Assembly: GCF_021655615.1 (NCBI RefSeq)
Contig: NZ_AP025245.1
Location: forward strand, 558,001 to 622,000
Length of the DNA: 64,000 nucleotides
Source: Acidianus sp. HS-5
GTDB lineage: Archaea; Thermoproteota; Thermoprotei_A; Sulfolobales; Sulfolobaceae
Direction of reading: 5' to 3'
The stretch's first letter is position 1; every line of letters starts with the position of its first letter. The notes under the pieces were generated by a model. That model was not told the DNA's origin. It worked only from the letters and a program-made list of their open reading frames with translations, and did not search any database. This document shows, piece by piece, positions 34,272 to 42,373 of this stretch. The position numbers and the translations under genes were made by a program.

Positions 34272-34575
34272 TGACCTAAAGAAGCTAATGGAGATACTTA
34301 ACGACCCCGCACTTAACAACTCGATGAGATTGGGGATTCTGCTAGCACTTTACGGTTTGGAGTCGATAAATTTCTCCCAGCTATTAAAGATCTTAAATAT
34401 CCCAAAGAGCTCTCTTTACACTCACTTACAAGTCTTGGAAGAGGGAGGTTACATAAAGATGACAAAAAAGCTTACCCCATTGGGCCCTAGGACTTTTATA
34501 GAGATAACTGACAAAGGAAAAGAAGTAATGAGACAGTATTCAATTCTTGTAAATAAAATGTCTGAGAAAAAGTGA
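34264..34575 (+). CDS. Winged-helix transcriptional regulator (module 4)
   Basis: 103 residues. Helix 1-2 NSMRLGILLALYGLESINFS, recognition helix IPKSSLYTHLQVLEEGGYIK, wing LGPRTFIEITDKGKEVM and a dimerisation tail. Belongs to the HTH_34-like winged-helix group. It starts at GTG 34264 inside the end of the membrane-partner gene. Last gene of the permease-ATPase-sensor-regulator operon, which suggests feedback control of the transporter. Confidence 0.8.
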   Translation: MSDDLKKLMEILNDPALNNSMRLGILLALYGLESINFSQLLKILNIPKSSLYTHLQVLEEGGYIKMTKKLTPLGPRTFIEITDKGKEVMRQYSILVNKMSEKK

Positions 34576-34702
34576 GAAAAATTTGGAAAGAGAGCTATGC
34601 CATTTTTAGAATCCTCTCCTAGTTTTTCTCAAGTTCGTCACACGGATTAAAAGTGAGATTTAGTAAAATAGTTGATCATTCACAAGACACTTATACGGAA
34701 AC

Positions 34703-34737
34703 GCTTTTATACAATGCATGCATATATACATATATGC
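34703..34737 (+). promoter_or_regulatory. Promoter and palindromic operator of vapBC
   Basis: A TATA box (CTTTTATAC, about 34704-34712) lies 25 bp before ATG 34734. The 18-bp palindrome GCATATAT-AC-ATATATGC spans 34720-34737 and includes the start codon. VapB-type proteins bind such sites to repress their own operon. The leaderless mRNA would begin inside the operator. Confidence 0.55.
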
Positions 34738-34970
34738 CAAAAGTCATAACCATCTCTGACGAAGTATATGAGAAACTGTCAAAGCTTAAGAGTAATAAGT
34801 CGTTTAGTCAGATTATAAACGAATTAATTGAATATTATAACGAGACTAGGAAGGGAAGAGTAGAGGCCTTGGACATGATATTTGGAATAATTAGCGAAGA
34901 AGAGGCTAAAGAGCTAGAGAAGGAAGTGGAGGAATTTAGGAAGAACTTCAAAGTGAGGGAAACATGGTAG
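34734..34970 (+). CDS. vapB: VapB-type antitoxin (DUF217-like)
   Basis: 78 residues from ATG 34734 (MPKVITISDEVYEKLSKLKS). An upstream start at 34653 is rejected because the TATA box lies between. The N-terminus is a short ribbon-helix-helix-like DNA-binding domain; the tail (EEEAKELEKEVEEFRKNFKV) would wrap the toxin. It overlaps vapC by 7 bp. Confidence 0.85.
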   Translation: MPKVITISDEVYEKLSKLKSNKSFSQIINELIEYYNETRKGRVEALDMIFGIISEEEAKELEKEVEEFRKNFKVRETW

Positions 34971-35335
34971 TACTTGATTCCAATATAATAATTAGGATAA
35001 TGAGAGGAGATAAAGGTCTGCTGGACTTTATAAAAGATAATTTTGATGCCATTTCAACCACTGTAATCAACGTTTACGAAATTATGAGGGGGACTTACAC
35101 TAATACCTTGTTAAAGGAATTTTTCGACCATATAGTCATTTACCCGCTAAGCATAGACGCTGTAAAAATCGCTTCAGATTTATATAAAACTTTGAAGAAA
35201 AGCGGTAAAATTAAGAGCGATTCTGACATACTAATAGCGTCAATTGTTAAGGCTAATAACGAAGTATTATTAACTAAAGATAAAGATTTTGAAGATATTA
35301 AGGCCTTGGGAGTAAATATAGAGATAATTCAGTAA
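34964..35335 (+). CDS. vapC: VapC-type PIN-domain toxin
   Basis: 123 residues with a full acidic site: D5 (VVLDSNIII), E39 (NVYEIMRG), D88 (SDSDILIAS) and D106 (LTKDKDFEDI). A metal-dependent ribonuclease inhibited by the overlapping VapB. Looks intact. Length and spacing are typical. It sits at the edge of the ABC island. Confidence 0.9.
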   Translation: MVVLDSNIIIRIMRGDKGLLDFIKDNFDAISTTVINVYEIMRGTYTNTLLKEFFDHIVIYPLSIDAVKIASDLYKTLKKSGKIKSDSDILIASIVKANNEVLLTKDKDFEDIKALGVNIEIIQ

Positions 35336-35368
35336 ATAAATTTAAAACAAGGAAAACCTTTAGCTCCT

Positions 35369-37432
35369 CTACTTATCCACCAACCTTATCGGCACTCTAT
35401 TTATCCTCCTCTTTATTGCATCCTCAACAGCACTAGTAACTGCAGCTGCAGCAATTCCTACCGGGATTTCACCTATTCCCTTCTCACCGAAAGGAGTATA
35501 AGGAGAAGGAGTAGGGACTAGGTTAACCTCAAATTCCGGCATTTGGTCAGCTGTAGGTAAGCCGTAGTCTGAAAGGCTTAGAGTGAGGAGTTGACCGTTC
35601 TCGTAAATGTAATTTTCGTAAAGAGCTACGGAAACGCCTATTGCAGAACCCCCTATCACCTGTTCCTTAACAACCTCCTCGTCTAGAGGAGTCCCGGGGT
35701 CTAGGTAAACTACCAACTTCACCGGCTTTATTAACCCGGTCTCCTCATCTACCTTAACTACTGCGATGTCACAAGCAAATGGGTAAGCAATAAACCTGGT
35801 TTTACCCTGTTGAGAGTAAACGTGAGAAACTTCTTCCCCATCCAAGGAGGTTATTGGAATCCTCTCCTCTCCCCTCACGAGGTAGCCGTCCTTGTATTCA
35901 GCATTATACTTCCTCCTCAGCTTACTTGTAAGCTCCTCAACTGCACCTTTAATAGCTCCAGCTAAAAACACAGCCATCCTACTACCTCCGGGACCGAAGC
36001 TTGAAGGGGACTCGTCACTGCTGACCATCTCAACTTCAACGTCCTCCACAGGGATCTTCAAGAGTCTTGATACCAATACCTTACCTACATGCTCATTACC
36101 CTGACCTTCCGGACCGTAACCTATGCCCAAAACCACTTTACCCTTCTTTATAGACAGCTTTACTCCTTCCTGTCCAGAAGGAGTACTAGGGTCTGTAGAA
36201 CAAGCCAGCCCAACTCCGTATCCTTTCTCTCTGAGGCTCCAGATGTCCTTTCTGGATAAAGCTAACTCTAGAAGACCCTTAGGGTTTCCTGAATCGTAAT
36301 GTGCATAAGGAGAATCGTATGGAAATGAATCTATTAAGTTCTTCCTCCTTACCTCGAGCCTTTCCATCTTAAGTTCATCAGCTATTGCGTCAATAGTCCT
36401 CTCCAAAGCCCAAGTATGAGGAGGAGTACCTGCACCTCTAAAAGCACCGGGAGGATTTTTATTAGTAGCTACTAAGCTTACGTCATACCTTATGTTCTTA
36501 ACCTTATAAGGGCCTGCTAGGATGCCCGTTGGCTTAAAAGCCTGCCCGTTGTATAGGGAAGCACCTATGTCCTCCCAGACCTTAAAGTCTAAACCGGTGA
36601 TCGTCCCGTCCCTCTTAAAGTAAGCAGTTACCTTAAACTTCCTCTCTGGACCGGAGGAATTTGAGGCCATTAAGTGTTCCGTCCTAGTCTCTATCCACTT
36701 AATTGGGACGTGGAACTTAAGTGAAGCTAAACCTAGGATTATTGCATACTTAGTTACGGAGAACTTTGAGCCGAAACTCCCACCGTGCCTAGTTGGTATA
36801 ACCCTCACTTTAAAGTACTTTGAAATCTCACTGCTCTGGAACTGAGGCGCTTGAACGTTGGAGATAATAGTTACCTCCTCACTTGGCGTAGCAATTACCC
36901 CGAAAGTCTCTATAGGGTTACCGGAAGACCTGCTCCAGTATAGGTTTAGTTCTATCCTCTCGTCATCTCTTGGCATTTCACCGTACTCAAAAGCCTTCTT
37001 ATAAACTTCGTTAGTGTGCAACTCCTCGAACACTAGAACCTCGTTTTTCAGTGCCTCGTCTACGTTATTCACTGCAGGCAAAGGTTCGTAATCTACTGTC
37101 ACTTCCTCTGCTAAGTCTGTCGCCTCGTAAGGGCCTTTCGCAATAACTAAGGCTATCGGTTCTCCAACGTACCTTACTTTCTTAAACGCTAAGAGGGATG
37201 TGGAGGAACTGCCTTCCTGTTCTTCCTTTCCACTAAGGCTAGGCATTGAGCGTAGGTCTTCTGCAGTAAAAACTAATGCTCCTTTTCTCCTTGCACCTTC
37301 TACGTCTACCTTCTTTATAAATGCATGGGGGTATTGACTCCTCACGAATACTCCGTAATAACCTGAGAACGGGATATCGTCTACGTAATTCCCCTTTCCT
37401 TTAATTACATCCTCTAAATCTAACCTTCTCAT
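35369..37432 (-). CDS. Molybdopterin hydroxylase large subunit (aldehyde oxidoreductase / xanthine dehydrogenase family)
   Basis: 687 residues. Family features: N-terminal a/b hammerhead domain (DVIKGKGNYVDDIPFSGYYG, then FVRSQYPHAFIKKV), substrate and cofactor loops GAFRGAGTPPHTWALER and GYGPEGQGNEHVGKVL, GPGGSRMAV, and the catalytic Glu in GEKGIGEIPVG near the C-terminus. The CO-dehydrogenase loop AYRCSFR is absent, so an aldehyde or N-heterocycle is the likelier substrate. The FAD and 2Fe-2S subunits are not adjacent, unlike typical operons. Shorter than the paralogue at 58684-60867 (727 aa). Confidence 0.85.
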   Translation of the reverse strand: MRRLDLEDVIKGKGNYVDDIPFSGYYGVFVRSQYPHAFIKKVDVEGARRKGALVFTAEDLRSMPSLSGKEEQEGSSSTSLLAFKKVRYVGEPIALVIAKGPYEATDLAEEVTVDYEPLPAVNNVDEALKNEVLVFEELHTNEVYKKAFEYGEMPRDDERIELNLYWSRSSGNPIETFGVIATPSEEVTIISNVQAPQFQSSEISKYFKVRVIPTRHGGSFGSKFSVTKYAIILGLASLKFHVPIKWIETRTEHLMASNSSGPERKFKVTAYFKRDGTITGLDFKVWEDIGASLYNGQAFKPTGILAGPYKVKNIRYDVSLVATNKNPPGAFRGAGTPPHTWALERTIDAIADELKMERLEVRRKNLIDSFPYDSPYAHYDSGNPKGLLELALSRKDIWSLREKGYGVGLACSTDPSTPSGQEGVKLSIKKGKVVLGIGYGPEGQGNEHVGKVLVSRLLKIPVEDVEVEMVSSDESPSSFGPGGSRMAVFLAGAIKGAVEELTSKLRRKYNAEYKDGYLVRGEERIPITSLDGEEVSHVYSQQGKTRFIAYPFACDIAVVKVDEETGLIKPVKLVVYLDPGTPLDEEVVKEQVIGGSAIGVSVALYENYIYENGQLLTLSLSDYGLPTADQMPEFEVNLVPTPSPYTPFGEKGIGEIPVGIAAAAVTSAVEDAIKRRINRVPIRLVDK

Positions 37433-37456
37433 AGGTTAGTTTCATACCATACATAA

Positions 37457-37868
37457 TTAAGCTTTGCTAGAAACGAGCTCATCTATAAATATCACGCTAA
37501 GGTCTCTCTTGAACGGTTCTATCTCTTTTTCTCTTCTGAATACTGATGGCACCCCTAAAACTTTACTTGTTGCAATACAGCATGTAATGTAATTATAACC
37601 AATTGTTTTAGTTTGAAACTTTACTTGTTGCAATACTGCACGCATCTGCTAAGGATATTAGGTATTTACACTTCTCCTTTAACTGCAGAAAAATGGAAGA
37701 AAGTAAAATAGCCAAATCGACTTCTTTATCTTTTTCCTCATTGTTCTTTCTACATTAATTTCCTCTAAATTCATTTATAAGAACCTCGTATAGGTTAGCC
37801 TCTAAAACTTCTCAATCCTTTTAGCTTCTTCACTTCCTGAAAGTGACTACTCCAGAATTAAATACCAT
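37457..37868 (-). pseudogene. Decayed vapC (PIN toxin) with an internal repeat
   Basis: Downstream of the antitoxin 37886-38107, the minus strand reads MVFNSGVVTF, then in shifted frames ANLYEVLINE and KEKCKYLISLADACSIATSK, then CCIATSKVLGVPSVF and SVIFIDELVSSKA at 37457: the pieces of a PIN domain in order. A 25-bp sequence (AAACTTTACTTGTTGCAATA...) occurs twice, at 37558-37582 and 37616-37640. It duplicates the codons of the SIATSKV segment and inserts 58 bp. The toxin is dead. Confidence 0.6.
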
Positions 37869-37885
37869 ATTTTTCCTTCTCATAC

Positions 37886-38107
37886 TCAATTTCTCTTCTC
37901 CTCCACTAAGTCCTCTGCAGAAATGTTAGGCATAAGTCCTACCAATTTCCTCAAATTCTCTGGATTTTTCCTCTTATACAAGGAAAGCAGGAACTCTATG
38001 ACGTCGTTAAAGTCCACATTTTCTCCTTTCTCTATCTGCAACTCTTCCATTATTCTCAATAGTTCTCTCTTTACTTCTTTTGATACCCTAATAGTTTCTG
38101 ACATCAT
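37886..38107 (-). CDS. vapB: Orphaned VapB-type antitoxin, 73 aa
   Basis: SETIRVSKEVKRELLRIMEE opens a short ribbon-helix-helix-like domain; NVDFNDVIEFLLSLYKRKNP and LVGLMPNISAEDLVEEKRN form the rest. It resembles antitoxins of VapBC pairs in which the DNA-binding strand is I-R-V-S. Its toxin partner downstream is a pseudogene. The frame is intact, so it may still neutralise toxins of related loci or repress them. Confidence 0.65.
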   Translation of the reverse strand: MMSETIRVSKEVKRELLRIMEELQIEKGENVDFNDVIEFLLSLYKRKNPENLRKLVGLMPNISAEDLVEEKRN

Positions 38108-38186
38108 TTTATTATTTTGTCACAAATTATATAAATATTACTTCGTGACAACGCTGCATCTAAACTTCTTAGACTAACCAGCTCAC

Positions 38187-38621
38187 TTACGACCTCTTAC
38201 CTTCAAGTAACTTCTTAGCGTAATCTAGGACCTCTTCAGCCATCTTAATAGCTTGATCTGCGTCATACTCTGAATAAAGTAGTTCTGGAGGAGTATTTGT
38301 TTCCTCATCACCATACATTGACAATTCCCTCTCCTTCCTTAGGGACCTAGAATATGATGCAAAGAGATCTATCTTAGCTTTAAACCACTGTGGGAACTTG
38401 TCAGCGTTATCTTTCAGTACTATTCCGACATCGTGAAACTTAGGAGGTTCTACTCCTACAAGCCTAAGGCAAGCTTTGAGGGAAAGCTCTACTGCTTCTT
38501 GACAAAGCCTTACGACGATATTGTACCTCTTATCCTCTCTTTCAATCTTCGCTAATTTAATCCTCTCCTCGGCTTGAGAAATGTAAGATGAGGCTAGGGA
38601 ATCAAAGCTCAATGACATCAC
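38187..38621 (-). CDS. HEPN-domain protein of an MNT/HEPN pair
   Basis: 144 residues, helical. The HEPN core is YISQAEERIKLAKIEREDKR, YNIVVRLCQEAVELSLKACL and RLVGVEPPKFHDVG, ending in LDYAKKLLEG. The R-x(n)-H ribonuclease motif of active HEPN toxins is not clear-cut. It overlaps the nucleotidyltransferase gene by 20 bp. Such pairs form type VII-like toxin-antitoxin systems in which the MNT partner AMPylates or otherwise blocks the HEPN RNase. Confidence 0.82.
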   Translation of the reverse strand: MMSLSFDSLASSYISQAEERIKLAKIEREDKRYNIVVRLCQEAVELSLKACLRLVGVEPPKFHDVGIVLKDNADKFPQWFKAKIDLFASYSRSLRKERELSMYGDEETNTPPELLYSEYDADQAIKMAEEVLDYAKKLLEGKRS

Positions 38622-39093
38622 CGTACTTATAGTCCTTCTTGAGGACCCAATACCACTTCTTACCTATCCAGACCCTCTCAGCTCCCAGTTGGTCAAGCTT
38701 CTCCTTAAGCCTCTTTAACACATTACCGAAGAAATTGTCTTTATCATAAAGGATTACAGCATCGTAAACCATGTCAAGGTAAAGTGGAGAGAGCTTCTCA
38801 GCCTCCTCGGGAGTCTTAAGAATAGGAGACAGGGAAATATAGTAGCCCATCTTCCAGTACTTTTCTATCTCCAGCTTGTCCTCAACTTTGCTCTCAAAGA
38901 GCCTTATCCTCTTAAGCATACTATCCTTAGGTAGATTCTTTATAACTACTAGGAGATCAACGTCGCTATCGTTCCTATTATCTCCCCTCGCTACACTACC
39001 AAAGAGTACTACGGAGACAAGATCGTCCTTAAATTCTTCCTTCATTATCTCAACCATTTTATTGAGCAGAGTAGCGTAAGGTTCCTTTACCAC
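38602..39093 (-). CDS. Minimal nucleotidyltransferase (MNT) antitoxin-like protein
   Basis: 163 residues. The polymerase-beta fold motif is complete: GSVARG at 32-37 and SDVDLLV with D44 and D46, the metal-binding pair. A longer C-terminal part (residues 90-163, YKYGDVIEL end) could be the third Asp region and HEPN-binding surface. First gene of the MNT/HEPN pair, overlapping it by 20 bp. Confidence 0.85.
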   Translation of the reverse strand: MVKEPYATLLNKMVEIMKEEFKDDLVSVVLFGSVARGDNRNDSDVDLLVVIKNLPKDSMLKRIRLFESKVEDKLEIEKYWKMGYYISLSPILKTPEEAEKLSPLYLDMVYDAVILYDKDNFFGNVLKRLKEKLDQLGAERVWIGKKWYWVLKKDYKYGDVIEL

Positions 39094-39152
39094 GTGGAAA
39101 TATTATCGTCAGAGGTTAAATACGTTTACTGCTTAGTTGAGTAAATCTGCTT

Positions 39153-39251
39153 TTATGAGTTTAAGTTCACGTCAGTATTTGGAAAAGACTTTGACCTAAT
39201 ATCCTTTGCCTATAATCTGAAAGTACTGGTGATGAGCTGGTATTTAAAATA
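39153..39251 (+). pseudogene. Short coding remnant
   Basis: A start-less frame reads FYEFKFTSVFGKDFDLISFA then YNLKVLVMSWYLK and stops at 39251, just before the convergent AAA ATPase gene. It has protein-like composition. The family is not recognised; it could be the tail of a nuclease or transposase gene. Confidence 0.25.
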
Positions 39252-39252
39252 A

Positions 39253-40056
39253 TTACACATAACCTAGCCAACTTAATGGCATCTCAAACTCTGAAATTTC
39301 CGAAAGCTTATATGCCTTGTACCCTTCCCTAGTTAAGTAGAGTACGAGGGCTTCATTCTCGTCAAATATTTTATTAACCATTTTTATTACTTCGTTAACG
39401 TGGGTAGTTAACAGGATTTGCGTATTACCTTCTCTAATCTCCTTAAGGACTTGCACTATCATGTCAGGGTGCAGGGAATCCTCAATTTCATCTATTAGTA
39501 ATAAATTGGAAGCCTTAAGACCGAACTTTATCATCTCCCTCTTAAGTATCCCCCTACCTATGACGTAAGCCGGTAACAAATCATAATAAAGTTTAAATTG
39601 CCCATATTTGTCTTGTAATATTTCAAATTCTGTTTTAATTTTCCTATTTTTTCTCTTTGCAATACTAAAAATCCTTTCAAGGTTACCACTCCTATCAAAG
39701 AACGTCGAAATGTAAACGGGAAAATACCCATTGTCGACCTTCTTATAGACCTTTACTGAAGGCGAGAAGAGAGGTTCTGATAACAATTCCATTTTATTCA
39801 CTTCAGTAACTTTTTCGCCGTTTATGTCAACTTCGAGACTATAAGAGTCTTTTTTCTTAAAAGTAACAGTGTTGTTATCTAGGACTACTGTACTATCTGA
39901 AAGAGATGAAAACGCAGAGAGTGAGTCACCTCCACTGCTCATTGCGTATAAGAATAAGGTATTAATGTCGTTCTCGCTCATATCCGATTGGAAAAGGGTT
40001 GATAAAAACAGTGCCTCAAGGAATGAAGTTTTCCCGGTACCATTTTCTCCTACCAC
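39253..40056 (-). CDS. AAA-type ATPase (RecF/SMC-like, AAA_21) lacking a clear start codon
   Basis: Walker A VGENGTGKTS sits at the very start; the signature-like and Walker B part is LLLIDEIEDSLHPD, followed by ILLTTHVNEVI. This is the OLD/AAA_21 ATP-binding core, 267 residues, with an insert of about 100. The only usual start (GTG 40056) is inside the P-loop strand. The reading frame stays open to 40140 and there encodes NVTIEKVNIQGFRGLNVTVN, the expected first strands of the fold, but contains no ATG, GTG or TTG. A one-base deletion after ATG 40132 would explain it. Either a non-standard start or a recent pseudogene. Confidence 0.7.
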   Translation of the reverse strand: MVGENGTGKTSFLEALFLSTLFQSDMSENDINTLFLYAMSSGGDSLSAFSSLSDSTVVLDNNTVTFKKKDSYSLEVDINGEKVTEVNKMELLSEPLFSPSVKVYKKVDNGYFPVYISTFFDRSGNLERIFSIAKRKNRKIKTEFEILQDKYGQFKLYYDLLPAYVIGRGILKREMIKFGLKASNLLLIDEIEDSLHPDMIVQVLKEIREGNTQILLTTHVNEVIKMVNKIFDENEALVLYLTREGYKAYKLSEISEFEMPLSWLGYV

Positions 40057-40215
40057 AATGTTAACTTTCTTAAGGTTAACAGTAACGTTAAGTCCCCTAA
40101 ATCCTTGGATATTTACTTTCTCTATTGTAACATTTCTTAATTAGACATGAAAGTAAAAAGCCTTGTCAAGTAGGACTGTAAAAACTAGTTGTAACTAAAC
40201 TGCATCCTAGCCTGA

Positions 40216-40461
40216 CTAGCGTTTCAAGTTATCAATCTCCCTCTTTATTTCCTCAGGCAACATATTATATACAACCTTCATTTCCTCCCAGTTCAAGAGG
40301 TGATACCATTTAGCCTCCTTAACATTTACTAATAAGAAATCTCCGTCGTTTAACCCAAGCTCCTTAGCCTTCTCAATTGGAATAGTTATCTTATAGGTAA
40401 TATATTCCTTACTCTCTTTACTTACGGAAACCTTACTTACGAAAACTATCTCATTTTCCAT
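40216..40461 (-). CDS. AbrB/SpoVT-like DNA-binding protein, 81 aa
   Basis: IVFVSKVSVSKESKEYITYK then ITIPIEKAKELGLNDGDFLL and VNVKEAKWY is the swapped-hairpin AbrB fold, where I-P-x-x-(K/A)-x-x-x-L-x-L-x-x-G-D is diagnostic. Often the antitoxin of a pair or a small regulator. It lies about 75-160 bp upstream of the AAA ATPase gene on the same strand, so it could control it. Confidence 0.7.
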   Translation of the reverse strand: MENEIVFVSKVSVSKESKEYITYKITIPIEKAKELGLNDGDFLLVNVKEAKWYHLLNWEEMKVVYNMLPEEIKREIDNLKR

Positions 40462-40742
40462 AATTTTTCAGTGTATGAGCGAACCTATAAATCCTTAGTG
40501 CCGTTATTAAGCAGAAAAGTGGCCTAAACTAAAAGACCTTAACCCTATTGAAGCAGTAGGAGGCTAACTTTTCCGCCCAAGCTCGAGTTATAGCCCACTG
40601 AAAGGCGGAGTTATACACCACTCTATTTTACATTACCTTTCTTTTTTAGAGAGATGAGTGTAAATTCCTGTGTTTGCGTCAGTGCACCGTCTTCTATGTT
40701 ATACTAAGTCGTATATAGCTTAATTTGCATACTATTTTCCAT
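40462..40742. other. Intergenic region with GC-rich hairpin
   Basis: A stem TCCGCC (40572-40577) / GGCGGA (40604-40609) encloses AAGCTCGAGTTATAGCCC, a GC-rich patch in A+T-rich DNA. It could be a leftover IS end or a small structured RNA. No boxes of a C/D sRNA are correctly spaced. Nothing else is supported. Confidence 0.3.
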
Positions 40743-41174
40743 CTAGCTCCATCCGTATTCGCTATAAATCTGACCTTTTATCATCATCTCTATCGCTTGC
40801 CTAACGTAAGGCACTGTATTGCTAGGTAAGGAGGTTATCTCAAACCACTCCAAAGCTCCTGCTTTATTAGGCTCCATTATTTTAGGTTCTCCTCTCCAGT
40901 TTGTGCACTTAAAGAAGAAGTCAACCCTCTCCTGATTTTCAAACCGATGCATCACGTGAACTAATGAAATGTCCTCCCTCCTTATTTCTATCCCTGCTTC
41001 CTCCATTGCTTCCCTTATCATTGCTTTACTTGCAGATTCTCTAGCTTCAACATGGCCTGCTATAACGCTCCAGCACCCATCCCTATAACCAGTGTTCTTC
41101 CTCAACTGAAGGAGTATCTTATCACCCTTGAGGAGGAAAAGGTGAACAGAAAGGATTTGAGGATGCCTTTGCAT
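40743..41174 (-). CDS. Nudix hydrolase
   Basis: 143 residues. The Nudix box is complete: GHVEARESASKAMIREAMEE then AGI, matching G-x5-E-x7-R-E-U-x-E-E-x-G-U, which binds Mg2+ and cleaves nucleoside diphosphate-X compounds. The N-terminus (ILSVHLFLLKGDKILLQLRK then NTGYRDGCW) resembles enzymes acting on NTPs or ADP-sugars. Substrate not predictable. Monocistronic. Confidence 0.88.
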   Translation of the reverse strand: MQRHPQILSVHLFLLKGDKILLQLRKNTGYRDGCWSVIAGHVEARESASKAMIREAMEEAGIEIRREDISLVHVMHRFENQERVDFFFKCTNWRGEPKIMEPNKAGALEWFEITSLPSNTVPYVRQAIEMMIKGQIYSEYGWS

Positions 41175-41375
41175 AAAGTACTTTTGAAAGGAATAATTTA
41201 AGCTTCAGAATCTAGGAAGTGCTGTTTACAAGTTAAAGTCTGTAAAAAACTAATTCAAAAAGAAGATGGACATCAACAAGGATCGGACTTTGAAGGCCAA
41301 AGCATTACGTAATACGTCTAATTAGTAATCACATGCCAGACGGTATTACTACCTTGTCTGTAAGGCACAACCATG
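41175..41375. other. Upstream spacer between Nudix gene and C/D sRNA
   Basis: A+T-rich spacer of about 200 bp; together with 41376-41566 it makes a protein-free stretch of about 390 bp whose only supported content is the C/D sRNA. Confidence 0.3.
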
Positions 41376-41429
41376 AATCAGACCTTCGCGGACTCTTCAC
41401 AGATCTAGGGAGGGCGGACTTCATCACAT
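41376..41429 (-). ncRNA. C/D box sRNA
   Basis: On the minus strand, box C GTGATGA (41427-41421) is followed by a 12-nt guide AGTCCGCCCTCC, a degenerate D' CTAG (41408-41405), four bases, C' GTGAAGA (41400-41394), a 12-nt guide GTCCGCGAAGGT and D CTGA (41381-41378). Box order and spacing are canonical except for the weak D'. The GC content is well above the surroundings. Targets not searched. Confidence 0.78.
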
Positions 41430-41566
41430 GATTAGGATTTTTTCCTCTATTTAAATCTTCTAAAACATAATACACTAACGCCTATATCTAGAAGAAGGTC
41501 GTATTTTTACTTACTTTAATTTCTATTAAAAACTTTCTAATACATATTTTTATATTACCTCTAGTA

Positions 41567-42358
41567 ATGAAGTTTATGTACAGAAATGAGATAGTCGTAA
41601 ACGCAGATAGGTCTGCAGTATTGGGAGTTTTTACGAACCCATTCTTCTTTTCAGGAATTGTAGGGCATATAGGAATACTAAGAATTAAGGACGAGAAGAA
41701 AGGAGACTACGTAACTCCGGAGTTCTTAACGTCTCCTCAGGACGACTACCAAGTTGCTTACGTCTTCGGGACTCCTGAGAGTTACCACGCCTCGTTAGGA
41801 TACTTGAGAGGACCAGAGATCTCAGCGGGAGAAGTAAAATACAGTGGTGCAACCTTCGACGGGAAGTTTGAGTTTGAAATCCACTTCTTCCTAACGCCAC
41901 TTGACGATAACAAGACTAGAGTTTCAATTTCAGTAAACGCTACGTATAAAACTTCAACGCTTGCTAGGATTTTCGGTAGGAGCGAGTTCGATTTAGCTAC
42001 GCACATAGTGGAAGGGCACATTATTCCCTTCTTTAAGTTCTACTTCAAACCTTCGGAGGAAATAGAAGTCAACAAGATTGAGGTAGCAAGCGAAGAAGGT
42101 GACGCAAACAAGGTAATTGCTAAGTTCAAGGAGGTCGTCCCTAAGCTTGAGAGCGGTTTCGTAAAAATTTCAGGCACAAACCTTGAATGCCTAGCAGTAG
42201 TTATAGGAAGGGATATAAAGAGAGTAACTTGCTTAGCAGGAAATGACCTAAAGACGGGTAGTGAGGCGCTTTCCCTCCTCCTCCTTTATAACGGAGAACT
42301 TAAAATGAAAGCTTACCAGATACAACTTGAGGATTTAATAGAAAAAATAGAAGTATAG
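41567..42358 (+). CDS. SRPBCC/CoxG-like lipid-binding-fold protein with C-terminal extension, 263 aa
   Basis: Residues 1-165 follow the START/SRPBCC pattern: YRNEIVVNADRSAVLGVFTN PFFFSGIVGH, then long antiparallel strands (FEIHFFLTPLDDNKTRVSIS, VNATYKTS) and the long C-terminal helix HIVEGHIIPFFKFYF. CoxG-type members assist membrane attachment or maturation of CO-dehydrogenase-like molybdoenzymes, and two such large subunits lie in this window, but not adjacent. The last 90 residues (LESGFVKISGTNLECLAVVI ... AYQIQLEDLIEKI) are a small alpha/beta domain I cannot name. Confidence 0.6.
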   Translation: MKFMYRNEIVVNADRSAVLGVFTNPFFFSGIVGHIGILRIKDEKKGDYVTPEFLTSPQDDYQVAYVFGTPESYHASLGYLRGPEISAGEVKYSGATFDGKFEFEIHFFLTPLDDNKTRVSISVNATYKTSTLARIFGRSEFDLATHIVEGHIIPFFKFYFKPSEEIEVNKIEVASEEGDANKVIAKFKEVVPKLESGFVKISGTNLECLAVVIGRDIKRVTCLAGNDLKTGSEALSLLLLYNGELKMKAYQIQLEDLIEKIEV

Positions 42359-42373
42359 CTTTTTCTCCTTCTT

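Noticed and set aside
37558..37640. Two 25-bp repeats with a 33-bp spacer, at first sight a minimal CRISPR array
   Set aside because: Only two units, and both lie in order within a decayed PIN-domain gene on the other strand; no cas genes or leader nearby.
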